A stretch of DNA of 64,000 nt from Rhizophagus clarus. Its lineage: Eukaryota; Glomeromycota; Glomeromycetes; Glomerales; Glomeraceae. Below the pieces are notes generated by a model that had not been told where the DNA came from, searched no databases, and was given only the letters and a program-made list of their open reading frames with translations. The translations under genes were made by a program, and so were the position numbers. This document shows positions 1 through 11,795 of the stretch, in pieces. The stretch covers positions 1,275,322-1,339,321 of the forward strand of contig BLAL01000059.1 in NCBI GenBank assembly GCA_015698045.1. The letters are read 5' to 3'. Within the stretch, counting starts at the first letter, position 1; every line of letters begins with the position of its first letter.

Positions 1-903
1 AAAAAAATTTTCTATTAAAGAATCCCATCCCTAAAAAATTTAAAAAAAATTTTGTATCAGTTATCCTATACGAACTTTTCTGAACTCTTCCGAACTCTTC
101 CTATACAAACTCTTAGAAAATCACAAAAAAAATTTTCTATCAAAGATATCCCATACGAACCCTTACCATATGAACACTTGAAAAATCTTTATTAAAATAT
201 CCCATATTCCGATCCTTCCCATACGACTCTTAGAAAATCTCTTAAAAAAAATTTTCTATTAAAGATATCCTATATGAACGCTTCCCATATGAACTCTTGG
301 AAAATACGAACTCTTCCCATATAAATTTAGAAAATCCCAAAAAAAAAATTTTCTATCAGATACCCATATGAACTCTTAGAAATTAAAAAAAAAAAATCTA
401 TTTATCAAATACATCCTATACGAATCTTAGGAAATCTCTCAAAAAAAAAATTTTCTATCAGATATCCCATAGACCCATATGAACCCTTTCCATATGAACT
501 CTTAGAAAATATCTTAAAAAAATTTTCTATCAGATATCCCATATGAACCCTTCCAATACGAACTCTTAGAAAATCTTTTAAAAAAAAATTTTCTATTAAA
601 GATATCCCATACGAACCTTTCCCATATGAACTCTTAGAAAATATGAACTCTTCCTATACAAACTCTCTCAAAAAAAAATTTTCTATTAGATATCACATAC
701 GAACTGAACTCAGAAAATCTCTTAAAAAAAAAATTTTCTACCAGATATCCCATACGAACTCTTTCCATATGAACTCTTAGAAAATAAAAAAAAATTTTCT
801 ATTAGATACCCTATACGAACTCTTAGAAATCTCAAAAAAAAAAAAGAATCTCTATTTATCAATACGAATCTCAAGAAATCTATCAAAAAAAATTTTCTAT
901 CAG
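1..903. repeat. Minisatellite array A (~65-bp unit, cut by window start)
   Basis: The stretch consists of imperfect copies of a ~65-bp unit. Its recurring parts are CCCATACGAACCCTTCC, then ACGAACTCTTAGAAAATCTC, then an A run followed by TTTTCTATCAGATAT. Copies differ by indels and the length of the A run. The same unit builds array B at 5690-7790. Open frames across such repeats are a by-product of the period and are not called as genes. Confidence 0.9.
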
Positions 904-1202
904 AGTTTAAAATGGTTTATAAATAAAACGTTATTATTGAAAAAATCTAAAAATCTGCTAATATATAATAAGCCAATTAGCAACCAATCGGTCATCAATC
1001 TGATATGTGACCTATTAATAACCGGTAAATTTAACCGTACATCAATCGGCCATCAATCAGTCATATGACCGGTTGATAACCGATTTGGATTTTATACCTG
1101 ATTGATGACCGATTGAAAGAATCAGTCATCAATAGGTAACCAATTGGTTACCAATCAGTCACATGACCGATTGGTGACCGATTTGACTCCATTCGACCTG
1201 TG
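904..1202. mobile_element. Transposon end with CAATCGGTCATC subterminal repeats, copy 1
   Basis: Directly after array A comes ~300 bp dense in direct and inverted copies of a short motif (ATCAATCGGTCAT, ATGACCGATTG, TTGGTGACCGATT). It ends in TTCGACCTGTG. Read inward on the minus strand the end is CACAGGTCGAA, followed by the repeats. This is the organisation of CACTA-type ends, with short termini and many subterminal repeats. The same end recurs at 8477. The other end of the element is outside the window or lost. Confidence 0.5.
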
Positions 1203-2270
1203 TAGGGAAATTTAGTGTAATGCGATTTATTCTTTTTTAGGATAGATTTATTACTTTATTTTTACTTAGGAGACTATATAGCTTTGTTTTTAGTTAGTTT
1301 TATTTTATTTTGTTTCTTTTTTTTTGAAATTGTATCGATTTAATAATAATTAATAAAGATGAAGGCTACTATGCCACGTTTGCCTTGAATTTAAATTCTT
1401 TCTTAAAGAAATTATGGATATTAGTCATATGAACCTATTGGCAACAGAGTTCCAAAAATCATGGCGGCTTCTACCATTAATATTGTGGTAGACGCAGTTT
1501 CTGTCTCAGCGTATATTAACAAGCTCATCCATCATAGTCCAGTTCCAATGGATATTATAGTGAGAACGACGTGAACGTGTGTGGCGAGGCATTATTAGAT
1601 TAGATTTGATTTTTATAATTTGATTTTGGGATGAGTAAAAATTTGGGTAGAAAGAAGGTCGTAAAATGTCACTTTAAATAAAAATTTGAACAATACCTCT
1701 TTGGTTTGATTTTATTTCTCGTTTCAATTAAAATTTAATTTATTACACTTTTCATCATTAAACATATTAATTAAATCTCATGCAGATATGGATTATCTAA
1801 ATATAAATATCATGATTAAATCAAAAAATAAAAAAAAATCTTAGTTTGATTTCAGTTTCATTTCAATTAAAAATAATTGAAAATCATGTACATGTTTAAT
1901 TGTTTTAAATATAAATATCAATATATCATATTTAAAAATAAAACAATTATATTCTGATTAAATATTTTGCGTACATTTCTTAAAAAAATCATAAAAAAAA
2001 TCTTGTACATCGTACATGCATGCAATTACTAAATATCATCCCCTTGTGATAAATAAAAAACTACGCAACACAAATTCAACACAAATTTAACAAATTTAAC
2101 AAAATTTGGCCAAAATTAATAATTTTTTACCAGAATTATCAACACAAATTGAACACAACTTGAACACAAAATTTGTGGTGTTGTGCTGGTAATTTTTATT
2201 TATCACAAGGAGATGATATTTAGTAATTGTGCATGATAGTATCATATTTTCTTGCCAATCAAAATTAGGC
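1203..2270. other. AT-rich spacer with a small gene remnant
   Basis: Mostly AT-rich DNA. The only coding-like piece is an open frame around 1461-1574 (37 codons from ATG, beginning MAASTINIVVDAVSVSAY). The same frame stays open upstream over residues reading YEPIGNRVPKI. Its base composition is less AT-rich than the surroundings, so it may be a fragment of a captured or decayed gene. I do not recognise the protein. At 2060-2175 a short motif of type ACACAAATTNAACA recurs. Confidence 0.3.
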
Positions 2271-2980
2271 TGATTCTTGCATGTGATTTAATCATTTAAT
2301 CATGCACGTGTTTTTTGTCTTATTTATTTTTGTCTCTTATTTCTTTATTCTTTTGTTCAATATTTTTAATTTTTTTGTCTCTTCTTTCTATTATTTCTTT
2401 ATATACAATATATTTACATATATTTCATAATTTATTGCTTTGCAGGTATAGAAATATTTGTTTATTAATACTAATTAATTTCATTTTTTTTTACCTCTTT
2501 GTTACTTTGTATCATAATACTAACAATAATATACATGTTTCCTTTATTCCTTTTTACTTGTACTTTAATACTAACAATACTAACAATACTAACAACATGT
2601 TTATTTTTTCCTTTCTCTTTATTTCTTTATTCTTTTATTCAATTACTTTGCAGGTATAGAAATATTTATTTATTAATACTAATTATTTTTATATTAACGC
2701 GTTTTTTTTACCTTTTTGTTACTTTATATCATAATACTAACAATACTATCTACGTTTTCATTATTCTTTTTTATTTGTACTTTAATACTAACGATAATAT
2801 CCATGTTTCTTTTACTCCTTTTACTGTTTCTTTAACTCTTTTTATCTTAATACTAACAATAATAATAATATTTCTTTTATATTTATATCTAATACTAACG
2901 TTACTATAGCTGTTTCTCTTTTTTTTACGTCTAATAATATTGTTACTCTTTACTCTTTCTTTTTTTTACTTTTATGTATT
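2271..2980. repeat. Pyrimidine-rich repeat with TACTAACAAT runs
   Basis: Low-complexity T/C-rich DNA with many TACTAACAATAC and TTTGCAGGTATAGAAATA copies. The first GCAGGTATAGAAATATTTG block (about 2443) recurs about 2652. Similar DNA lies at 50127-51000 and 63000-63780, each introduced by TGATTTAATTATT next to a CATG-rich stretch, so this is one dispersed repeat family. Long open frames here are compositional. Confidence 0.6.
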
Positions 2981-3109
2981 CTGTATATATTAATAAGGAA
3001 TAATTTATTTAACGCACCCCTGCGTTATAACGCACCCCTTATCACGTGTTTAATTGTTTTTATAATCTTAAGCCGTTAAGCGCGTTGCAACTTTTTATTA
3101 TTTTATCAT

Positions 3110-3352
3110 TTCGTCTTCAAGAGGCGTTTCTATAAAAAAAACCAATAAAAAAACGTTAGAAATGTTCTTAAACAAAATTAACAAAAAAAAAGAAATAAAC
3201 CCTACCTTTTTGTCTCCAGAAGTCTCTGGGATGCTTCTATAAAAAAAAGACAATAGAGGAACGTTAGGGAATATTTTTAAACGAGATTAATGAAAAAAAA
3301 AGAAACAACCCTTACCTTTTCATTTTCAGATGTCTCCGAAGGCGTTCCAGGT
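3110..3352. repeat. ~118-bp tandem repeats in left arm of MULE-type copy 1
   Basis: Two and a part copies of a unit run from a TCTCCAGA-like start through a CTATAAAAAAA stretch and an AACGTTAG core to an A-run and CCTTACCTTTT. The third copy breaks off at ATGTCTCCGAAGGCGTTCCAG, directly before GTATGGC. The same unit, with the core ACGTTAGTAACGT, is found in the unrelated CACTA-type element at 47560-48000. Confidence 0.6.
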
Positions 3353-4230
3353 ATGGCATTTTTTTTCTTGTCTTTTTTCAATTTCGTTTTCATATTTCAT
3401 TTTTATTAACTATTTTTTCTTCTTTTTATGGTTTATCTTTCGTTAATTTATTCCCCTTTTCTTTCGTTTTCATTCACCTTCTTCTTTTTCATTATTGCTC
3501 CTTTTTCCTTTCATTCTTATGATCGTTTCATCCTTATCACCATTTTATCCTCATCGTTATTTCATCCTCATCAATCATCGTTTTGTCTTCATCATCAATT
3601 ATTATTTCGTCCTTATTATCAATTATCGTTTTGTTCGTCCTTATCATCGATTATTATTTCATACATCCATCTTCATCACCAATTATCATTTCGTCTTTAT
3701 TATTAATTATCATTTCATCCTCATCATCGATTTCATTTCATCATCATCATTTCGCCTCTTTTTTTTTTAGATCTTAGTTTTGCGAACAAGGTATGGCATT
3801 TTTTCTTATCTTTTTTTCAATTTCGTTTTCATATTTCATTTTTACTAACTATTTTTCTTCTTTTTATGGTTTATCTTTCATTAATTTATTCCCTTTTCTT
3901 TTCGTTTTCATTCACTTTCTTCTTTTTCATTATTGCTCCTTTTCCTTTCATTCTCATGATCATTTCATCCTTATCACCATTTTATCCTCATCGTTGTTTC
4001 ATCCTCATCGTTGTTTCATCCTCATCAATCATCATTTCGTCTTCATCATCAATTATCATTTCGTCCTTATCATCAATTATCATTTTGTCTGTCCTTATCA
4101 TTGATTATTGTTTTATCCATCCTCATCACCAATTATCGTTTTGTCTTCACCATCAATTATCATTTCGTTCTCATCATCAATTATCATTTCATCCTTATCA
4201 TTTCATTCTTATCATTGTTTTGTTTTTATC
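3351..4230. repeat. Two ~440-bp pyrimidine tandem units with splice-like borders
   Basis: Each unit begins GTATGGCATTTTTT after CCAG or CAAG. It runs through T/C-rich DNA into many copies of a ~24-bp repeat (TCATCAATTATCATTTCGTC). The first ends in TTTTTTTTAG followed by ATCTTAGTTTTGCGAACAAG and then the next GTATGGC. The edges therefore look like intron ends around a 20-bp exon. The minus strand of the 24-bp repeat would read as an acidic octapeptide repeat (DEMIIDDE type), but no convincing gene is present. Confidence 0.6.
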
Positions 4231-4888
4231 ATCATTTTATTCTTGTCATCTTTTCATTTCTCCTCATCATCTTTTCATCTTTTCATTCCTTTCTTATCAT
4301 CTCTTCGTTTTTCATCATCCTTTCATTTTGTTTATCTCCCTTTTGTCATCCTTCCATTTTTTTGTCACCTTCTTGTCATCTTTTCTTTTTTTTGCTCCTC
4401 CCATTATCTTTTTATTTTCATTTCTATTCCCTTTCATTTTGTCCCTATTTTCTTTTGTTTTCGATCCTGTTTCTTTTATTTTCGCATTCTTTCCCTCTTC
4501 TTTTCACTATCTTTCTTTTTTTTTTACTATATCTTTTGTCTCCTATCATCTTCGTTATCTCCAATTATTTGTTTCTAATATTATTTCCATTATTTCTCTC
4601 TCTTATTATCATAATTGTTAGGCTTCTCTTTTTTGTATCATTATTATCATTACTAGTTATGTTAAAGATAAATAATTGTAAAAAATATTACCTTTGATAA
4701 ACAGGGTTTAAAGGAATAAAGTCATAGTTTAATATATAAATTTTGTTATTTTTTTTGTACAATAAATTTTAGCCAATTATTTTAATTCTTAACGATAATC
4801 TAAATTAAACCGCAACCAATAAAATTTATCACGTGATAGGGGTGCGTTACAACGCAGGGTGCGTTAAATAAATTTACTCTATTAATAA

Positions 4889-5640
4889 ATACTTGTAATT
4901 TTTTATGGTTTAATAAAATTATATCTAATAAAACATATATTATATAAACTTATAGTACAGAAAATGAAGTATTATTTATCAAAAATTTTGAAATATTACG
5001 AAATATTACGCATATTTTAAAAAGTTGCGAAGTATTATGCAGTAAAATTACAGAATAGCATATAGTAATATTTCGAAATATTTTAAAAAGTTACAAAATA
5101 TTACACTTACGCAAACTTGCGATGGGTCTGAAAACTTACAGAATATTACAAATCATAAAATTACGAAGCTTTGCATATCGTAATATTTTGAAATATTTTA
5201 AAAAGTTACAAAATATTACACTTACGCAAACTTATGGTGGGTTTGGAAACTTATAAAATATTATGATGTGTAAACTTACACAACTTTTCACACTATATAA
5301 TTTCCTGATGTAATATAAAAAAAGAAATATAGCATTACATTAGTAATATTAAAAAGAGGTAAAGTTAATATTATAAAATAAAATATAGTTAATATAATAA
5401 ATTTAATGACAAAAATACAATAATTAATATACCCGTAAAATGTAAAGAGAGTAAAAAGAAAACAGAAAAGAAAGAGTGCATATTTTTTGAAAAATAAATA
5501 AAATTGCGTTTGGTAATTTATATGCATGTTAAGATCAGGTCACGTGCATAAGATCAGACTGAATTTTGATTGGTTAATAATAAATAAATAGAAAAACTAT
5601 CGTTAATTTTGATTTCAGAGATTGGCAGAGAATACTAGTA
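4889..5640. repeat. AT-rich spacer with a 121-bp tandem duplication
   Basis: The block GAAATATTTTAAAAAGTTAC..CACTTACGCAAACTT, centred at about 5090 and again at about 5211, is a direct duplication with period about 121 bp. The rest is AT-rich and without recognisable genes. The minus-strand open frame at 5288-5527 is hydrophobic and compositional. Confidence 0.5.
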
Positions 5641-5689
5641 ATTTTACCAACCCTTTATTCAATTTTACGAATTCTAAAAAATTCTCTCT

Positions 5690-7790
5690 TAAAAGTATAA
5701 TATAAACTCTTAGAAAATTTCAGAAAAAAATCTCTATTTCCTATACGAATAAATCTCTTAAAAAAATTTTCTGACAAAGAACTCCATACAAACCTTTTCT
5801 ATATGAACTCTTAGGAAATCTCTCAAAAAAAAATTTTATCAGATATCCCATACGAACTCTTTCCATATAAACTAATTTTCTATCAAAGAATCCCATACAA
5901 ACCCTTCCAAATGAACTCTTAGAAAATCTCTCAAAAAAAATTTTCTATCAGATATCCCATACAAACCCTTCCTATACGAACTCTTAGAAAATCTCTTAAA
6001 AAAAAATTTTTTATCAAAGAATCTCATACGAACCCTTTCCTTATAAACTTTTAGAAAATCTCTCAAAAAAAAATTCTATCAGATATTTCATACGAACCCA
6101 AAGAATCTCATATAAACCCTTCCAAATGAACTCTTAGAAAATCTCTCAAAAAAAAAATTTTTTATCAGATATCCCATACGAACCCTTCTCATACGAACTC
6201 TTAGAAAATCTCTCAAAAAAAAATTCTATCAGATATCTCATACAAACTCAAAGAATCCTTCCAAATAAACTTTTAGAAAATCTCTCAAAAAAAAATTTTC
6301 TATCAGATATCCCATACGAACTCTTTCCATACGAACTCTTAAAAAATCTCTTAAAAAAAAATTTTCTATCAAAGAATCCCATACAAACCCTTTCCATATG
6401 AACTCTTAGAAAATCTTTCAAAAATAATTTTTCTATCAGATATCTTGTACGAACCCTTCTCATACGAACTCTTAGAAAATCTCTTAAAAAAAATTTTTTA
6501 TCAGATATCCCATACAAACCCTTCCATATGAACTCTTAGAAAATCTCTCAAAAAAAATTCTATCAGATATCCCATACGAACCCTTTCCATATGAACTAAT
6601 TTTCTATCAGATATCCCATACGAACCCTTCTTATACGAACTTTTAGAAAATTTCTTAATAAAATTTCTATCAAAGAATTCTATACGAATCTGTTCTATAT
6701 GAACTCTTAGAAAATCTCTCAAAAAAAAAATTTTCTATCAGATATCCCATACGAACTCTTCCCATACGAACTCTTAGAAAATCTTAAAAAAAATTTTTTT
6801 ATCAAAGAATCTCATACGAACCTTTTCCATGGACTCTTAAAAAATCTTTCAAAAAAATTTTTCTATTAGATATCCCATACAAACTCTTTCTATACGAACC
6901 CTTCCATACTAACTTTAAGAAAATCCCTCAAAAAAAAATTTTCTATCAGATAACCCTTCCTATACGAACTTTTGAAAAATCTTTATCAAAATATCTCATA
7001 CGAACTCTTCCCATATGAATCCTTCCTATAGATGCACCCAAATCCAAAATAATTTGAGATTATGGCAGCCCAAATGTACAAATCCAAATTAATTTACAAA
7101 TTACATATATAAATTTTGCAATTTGTATATTTGGGATTTGGAAATTATGGCTGTCAAAATGTACAAATTAATTTGGGATTTGCTTAAAATAATTTGGATG
7201 GCATCTATAATCCTTTCCATATGAACTTAGAAAATCTCTCAAAAAAAATTTTCTATCAGATATCCCATACAAACCCATCTTATACGAACTCTTAAAAAAT
7301 CTCTTAAAAAAAATTTCTATCAAAGAATCCCAAACGAACCCTTTCCTTATGAACTCTTAGAAAATCTCTTAAAAAAATTTTTTTACTAGATATCCTATAC
7401 AAACTCTCCCTATATGAACTCTTAGAAAATCTCTTAAAAAAAATCCCATACGAATCCTTCCATACGAACTCTAAAAAAATCTATCAAAAAACAATTTTCT
7501 ATCAGATAATCCTTCCTATACAAACTCTTGGAAAATCTTATCAAAATATCCCATACGAACTCTTCCTATACGAACTTTTAAAAATCTTAAAATCTCTTAA
7601 AAAAAATTTTTAGAAATCTCAAAAAAAAAAATCTCTATTTATCAAATTATTTTATACGAATCTTAAAAAATCAATTAAAAAAAAATTTTCTATTAAAAAT
7701 ATCCCATGTGAACTCTTTCCATATGAACTCTTAGAAAATCTTTCTCAAAAAAAAAAATTTTTATCAGAATTTAAAGAGTTTTAAAATAGG
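5690..7790. repeat. Minisatellite array B (~65-bp unit)
   Basis: About 2.1 kb of the same imperfect unit as array A (ATACGAACYCTT and TTAGAAAATCTCTYAAAAAA followed by TTTTCTATCAGATATCCC). It is interrupted by one MITE (7027-7209). Minus-strand frames in it read repeated peptides of the RVRMRGLYGISDRKFF kind, with no codon pattern independent of the repeat. It leads into the CACAGGTC end at 8477 exactly as array A leads into the one at 1202. Confidence 0.9.
7027..7209. mobile_element. TA-flanked MITE, copy A (inside minisatellite B)
   Basis: Starts TATAGATGCACCCAAATCC and ends AATTTGGATGGCATCTATA. The arms are inverted repeats built from AGATGCCAYCCAAAT and a more internal GTACAAATYMAAATTAATTT. 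The flanking TA repeat fits a Tc1/mariner/pogo-type target duplication. Near-identical copies lie at 9480-9663 and 10813-10996. Confidence 0.8.
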
Positions 7791-8477
7791 TTAACTTATT
7801 TTTAAATAAAAAATATTTTAAAACATGTTATTAAACCTGTTATTGAAAAAATCTGATTAAATATTATACAAATATTGTAGGTTTGGAAATATAAACAATT
7901 TTATCTTATTATATGCTGGACTCTGGCATTGAAGTAAATGAAGGGAGGGTTGCATTTATTATTTCTAACTTTTCTTCTTTAGAGTTGCTGGATGAATTTA
8001 CAAGGCGGATTTTGCCAAATCTATAAAAAAGATTATCAATTTGTTTAGTGATATAATTACTATATTAATTAATCTGATTATAAAAGTTGTATATCAATTA
8101 GCAACCAATCAGGCATCAATATGATATAGTCGATTGGTGACCAATTGAATGATTGTTTGAGAATTCACGTATTAAAGTCAAAATTTACATTTGCAATCTT
8201 GCATTTTTTGATAATAAAATGATAAAATAGGTAAAATTATAATTATAAATTTCATCAGATAAAATTAAATTAAGCTTAAAATTTCAACTGTATACCAATC
8301 GGGCATCAATCAGTTATATGACTGGTTGATAGCCAATTTGGAATTTATATCTGATTGATGACCGATTGATATCAGATTGAAAGAATCAGCCATCAATAAG
8401 TGATCAACCAGTTTTCTATCAGTCACCAATCAGTCATATGACCGATTGGTGACTGATTTTTTATATTTCGACCTGTG
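7791..8477. mobile_element. Transposon end with CAATCGGTCATC subterminal repeats, copy 2
   Basis: After array B, about 690 bp match the organisation at 904-1202: ACCTGTTATTGAAAAAATC, then AT-rich DNA, then direct and inverted ATCAATCAGTYATATGACCG motifs, ending in TTCGACCTGTG at 8477. Read on the minus strand the end is CACAGGTCGAAA. The insertion cuts the 3' part of the decayed gene at 8478-9790. Confidence 0.5.
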
Positions 8478-9790
8478 GATGTATATTTTCAAGTACTTCA
8501 ATACTTGTTTCAGAATGTGGTAAAGTTGATTCAATAATGTAGTTAAGTTTTTCAGCATATACAAGTTTTTCTCGTAATCTGGTAGAATCTGTCATAACTA
8601 TAATTGGCCCATTCCATTTAATGCTTGATACAATTTGTGAAAATTTCATAAAGTTTTCTAATACTAAATCAGAATTAGTAATTATAATGAAATCTGTTTT
8701 ATGAATTTATCTATTTTTAGAAAATTAATAAATTATCAAATTGTATATTTATGATATAAAGTATTTAAACAATAAATTATAATTACTGAATTCTTTAAAT
8801 TGAAAGCCCAGTAAAGGCCTTCCTAAAAATTTTATATTCACGACTACTTTCAGATAATAAACTAAAAAAATGCAATAAATGTTTAGAATATCTAAGTCCT
8901 ATTAAGCTTTTGTTTTTTAATTTTTTTTCTTTAATTTGTACCATTAAGGCTACAAGTTTAGTAAAAGTACTATCTCTATTAAATGCTCCACTTAAACTAA
9001 GTTAAGCTAATTTGGACCAAAAATTAATATCATTATTTTCATTACTTGTAGCAGCCCAAACTTGCTGTAAATTTGAATTTTTAAAAAGTTTTAATAATGG
9101 TTCATTATAATAATGCCGAAGAGTAAATTTAACAGTACAACTTGTTGCTCGTTTCTTAGATAATTATTTTTAATTAAAATATTACTAAAAGTAATAAAAA
9201 AATATAAAATATAAACTTACAGCTTTGAGTATTTCATTTAAACATTTATTACTCCTTAATTCTTCACATTTATCACATAGCATTTCTATTCTTTGTTTTT
9301 TTTCACATTACATATGATATATTGCTATAGCTTCTTTATCCAAATGCCAAGTTGCTTTAGATTCCAATGCTTTCTCAAATTCTTTTAGTTGAATCTTACT
9401 AAGTTTTTTTCTTAAAAATGGAGTTTTTTCTGCTTTATTACAATTTCTGGTTTTTTACCACTACCAAAGCTAGCAGGATTATAGATGCCATCCAAATCCA
9501 AAATAATTTGGGATTATGGTAGCCCAAATGTACAAATCCAAATTAATTTACAAATTACATATATAAATTTTATAATTTGTACATTTGGGATTTGGGAATT
9601 ATGGCTGTCAAAATATATAAATTAATTTGGGATTTACTTAAAATAATTTGGGTGGCATCTATAAGCAGGACTATTTATAACATAATTAATATGTTCTAAA
9701 TTACAGAAACCTTGATATATAACAGCACTTTGTTTTCTATCTTTTTCATTATTATCTTTTTCTGATTTATTTTCTGAAAAAAAGACATTC
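8478..9790 (-). pseudogene. Decayed multi-exon gene of a repeat-borne fungal family (unknown function)
   Basis: Conserved-looking blocks appear in order on the minus strand. The first reads SPASFGSGKKPEI (about 9470-9790, split by MITE copy B). Then come a basic helix ending KATWHLDKEAIAIYH, a CDKCEEL block (about 9270), a block QVWAATSNENNDINFWSKLA (about 9030), LSGAFNRDSTFTKLVALMVQ, and finally KWNGPIIVMTDSTRLREKLV (8461-8649). Stop codons and frame changes separate them, and the 3' end is cut by the transposon end at 8477. I think this is a gene family carried by a fungal mobile element, but I cannot name it. The order of blocks supports one ancestral gene; exon limits are uncertain. Confidence 0.45.
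9480..9663. mobile_element. TA-flanked MITE, copy B
   Basis: Begins TATAGATGCCATCCAAATCC and ends AATTTGGGTGGCATCTATA. It is inserted in the minus-strand decayed gene: removing it rejoins a reading frame reading NSPASFGSG, so it arrived after that gene was in place. Confidence 0.85.
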
Positions 9791-10079
9791 AAGCTTCTTA
9801 TATAGTAATTACAATTTTTACTTTAAGAATGTCTTTGAAAATTGGCAACTTGATAAGTGGTTCCAAGTAAAACAATTTTATCACATTTACAAAAAACTTT
9901 TTTATCACTAATAAAATTTTGAAAGTTATTAAAAAAGATAAATCAGCTTTGATGTAAATTATAAGGAAGTGGCATGTTTTTTTAAGAAAAAAAAAAGATT
10001 GAAAAATCAAAAAAATTTTATCAAATCTTTGTTATACTAATTTCAATATGATGAAACTAAAGTATTATTAGTGCAAATT

Positions 10080-11386
10080 ATATTAATAATCAGTAACCTT
10101 TTTTGTAACATATTTATGCGAATCTATCTTTAAGCAGTAATCTATTTTTTAGCAAATCAATAAAAACTGGTGACTTTATAAAACTCTTATTAATTTGAAT
10201 CAATGATATGCCAGCTACATTTTCTAAATTTATAGTAATAATCAAATGTTATTGTGACGGGAATATATAATAGAGTTTTTCTGGTCCTACCCTATCTATA
10301 TGATCATGAAAAGAATCTAATACCAACATAGAACATGAGTTGCTAAATCAGTTCCTTGAAGTCCACATGTTCTCAACCCACCACAACATCTCCTGTTTGT
10401 TAACCCACCCTTTTTCATTAGTTCTTATGTAAATATCATTTGGAAATTTTTCTTTTGAGACATTTTTTAGTTTGAAAATATAAACTGCAAGAAGTTTTAT
10501 ACCATCAACCATACATGCAAATATAACTGTAAATAATGATTATTTGTGACCAGTTGTACGAATATTTATTATTTTTGCTCCTTTTTGATTTATACAAATC
10601 ACATAAGTGTTTTGTCCATATTGTCCATATATTTAATTTATATTTATTGTGAATTTAAGTATATAACGTAACTCAAAAAATATTCTATTTTTCAATTAAA
10701 TTTGATAGCAGTTACTGTGCTATCATTATTCTGCGATGCTCACTTAAATCGTATTTTTCTAGAAATCCATCAAGCCATTTAAGAGAAAATTTGAACCTAG
10801 CAATACCCAAATTATAGATGCCATTCAAATCTAAAATAATTTAGGATTATGACAGATCAAATGTACAAATCCAAATTAATTTACAAATTACATATATAAA
10901 TTTTGCAATTTGTACATTTGGGATTTAGGAATTATAACTATCAAAATGTACAAATTAATTTGGGATTTATCTAAAATAATTTGGGTGACATCTATAACCC
11001 AAATTATTTGCTAAAAATTCCAGACTTTTAGATAATGAAATAGCTTTATTGGTAATTATTTTTCAGGTAATAGCATTACCATTGGCTCTTTTTTTACTTA
11101 TTCATGCAAATAAATTGTTTTTTAATTTTAAATATTTAGCAGGTTTACCCAGATGAAGTTTAGCCACATGAGGGGTAGTCGTTAATAAAGTTCCTTTTTT
11201 ATTTGACCAATCACGCAGTTTTTTGGTCTGAATATTAAATTTTTTAGCAATTCTATATACATTTCTATTATTGTTTTCAAAATAATGTACTATTATCAAC
11301 TTTTCTCTTACATTCTATTGTCTTCGTTTCTTTTGTGATAAATGGTTGCATGCTTTTTTATTTTTCTTGTTGCCAATAACTATCAT
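10080..11386 (-). pseudogene. Pogo/Tigger-like DDE_1 transposase, inactivated
   Basis: Read from 11386 downward. A basic start (MIVIGNKKNKKACNH) and an in-frame stop come first, followed by a helix-turn-helix block (YRIAKKFNIQTKKLRDWSNK, 11102-11299). A CENP-B-type second DNA-binding block follows (FKFSLKWLDGFLEKYDLSEH, about 10760), cut by MITE copy C. The DDE_1 catalytic region is recognisable from NMDKTL (where the family has NMDET), through TTGHK, FACMVDGIKL and TNEKGWVNKQEMLWW, to a MLVLDSFHDH block (about 10310-10640). Many stops and frameshifts break it, so no active transposase can be made. Intact relatives cut and paste DNA at TA dinucleotides, which suits the TA-flanked MITEs here. 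Confidence 0.75.
10813..10996. mobile_element. TA-flanked MITE, copy C (inside pogo-like pseudogene)
   Basis: Begins TATAGATGCCATTCAAATC and ends AATTTGGGTGACATCTATA. It splits the CENP-B-type DNA-binding region of the pogo-like pseudogene between the residues LANN and LGIARF. It is more diverged than copy B. Confidence 0.85.
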
Positions 11387-11786
11387 TTTACTTTTAGTAG
11401 AAAGAAGATAAAGATACGTAAAATAAAAATACGTAAATCAAATAAAACATTTTTATGTATGAATAGAGGTTATTTTAATAAATAATTTTATATAAAATAT
11501 CTTAAAAAGGTATCAAGATATGAAAGATGTGATGCATTTAAAAATTCTTAACAAAAAATTACATTATAGTGATATCACTGATTAATTAAAATACCTAGAT
11601 ATTATATATGGTAAGTACCTCAGATATTTTGAAAATCCTGTACCCCTCCTATATATAGTATTTACCCATATAATATACTCCTGGGTACAGGTCTAAATAT
11701 CTAAAATTTGTAAGATACCCAGAGTACTGTAGTCTGTAATATACGGTATTTACATATTAAATATAATAAATAAGTATTTTTTTTAT
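11387..11786. other. AT-rich spacer with a short inverted repeat
   Basis: No gene seen. AGATATTTTGAAAATCCTG followed by TACCC (from about 11632), and GGGTACAGG followed by TCTAAATATCT (from about 11685), form imperfect inverted arms around ~35 bp. This may be a small transposon remnant or a structured transcript; I cannot tell. Confidence 0.35.
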
Positions 11787-11795
11787 TTTCTAATA

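Larger units (their letters stand above)
2997..4879. mobile_element. MULE-type non-autonomous DNA transposon, copy 1
   Basis: The left end GGAATAATTTATTTAACGCA and the reverse complement of the right end, GAGTAAATTTATTTAACGCA, open a terminal inverted repeat of about 50 bp. It is rich in AACGCACCCC and ends in ATCACGTG. The element is flanked by a perfect 9-bp direct repeat TATTAATAA (2988-2996 and 4880-4888). A 9-bp duplication with long inverted repeats is the hallmark of Mutator-like elements. No transposase is visible. Inside are ~118-bp repeats on the left, two ~440-bp pyrimidine-rich units (from about 3351 and 3791) and a unique right arm. A second copy with a different duplication lies at 11796-14099. 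Confidence 0.88.

Noticed and set aside
2315-2909. Overlapping hydrophobic frames
   Set aside because: T/C-rich repeat DNA read in two frames; no conserved feature.
3428-4697. Plus-strand frames rich in Ser, Phe, Ile and His (also 12129-13915)
   Set aside because: Several frames are open at once over the same pyrimidine repeat, so openness is due to composition.
5872-6722. Three minus-strand open frames with repeated SDRKFFF/SSYGK peptides
   Set aside because: They follow the 65-bp minisatellite exactly and shift frame with each indel; no independent coding signal.
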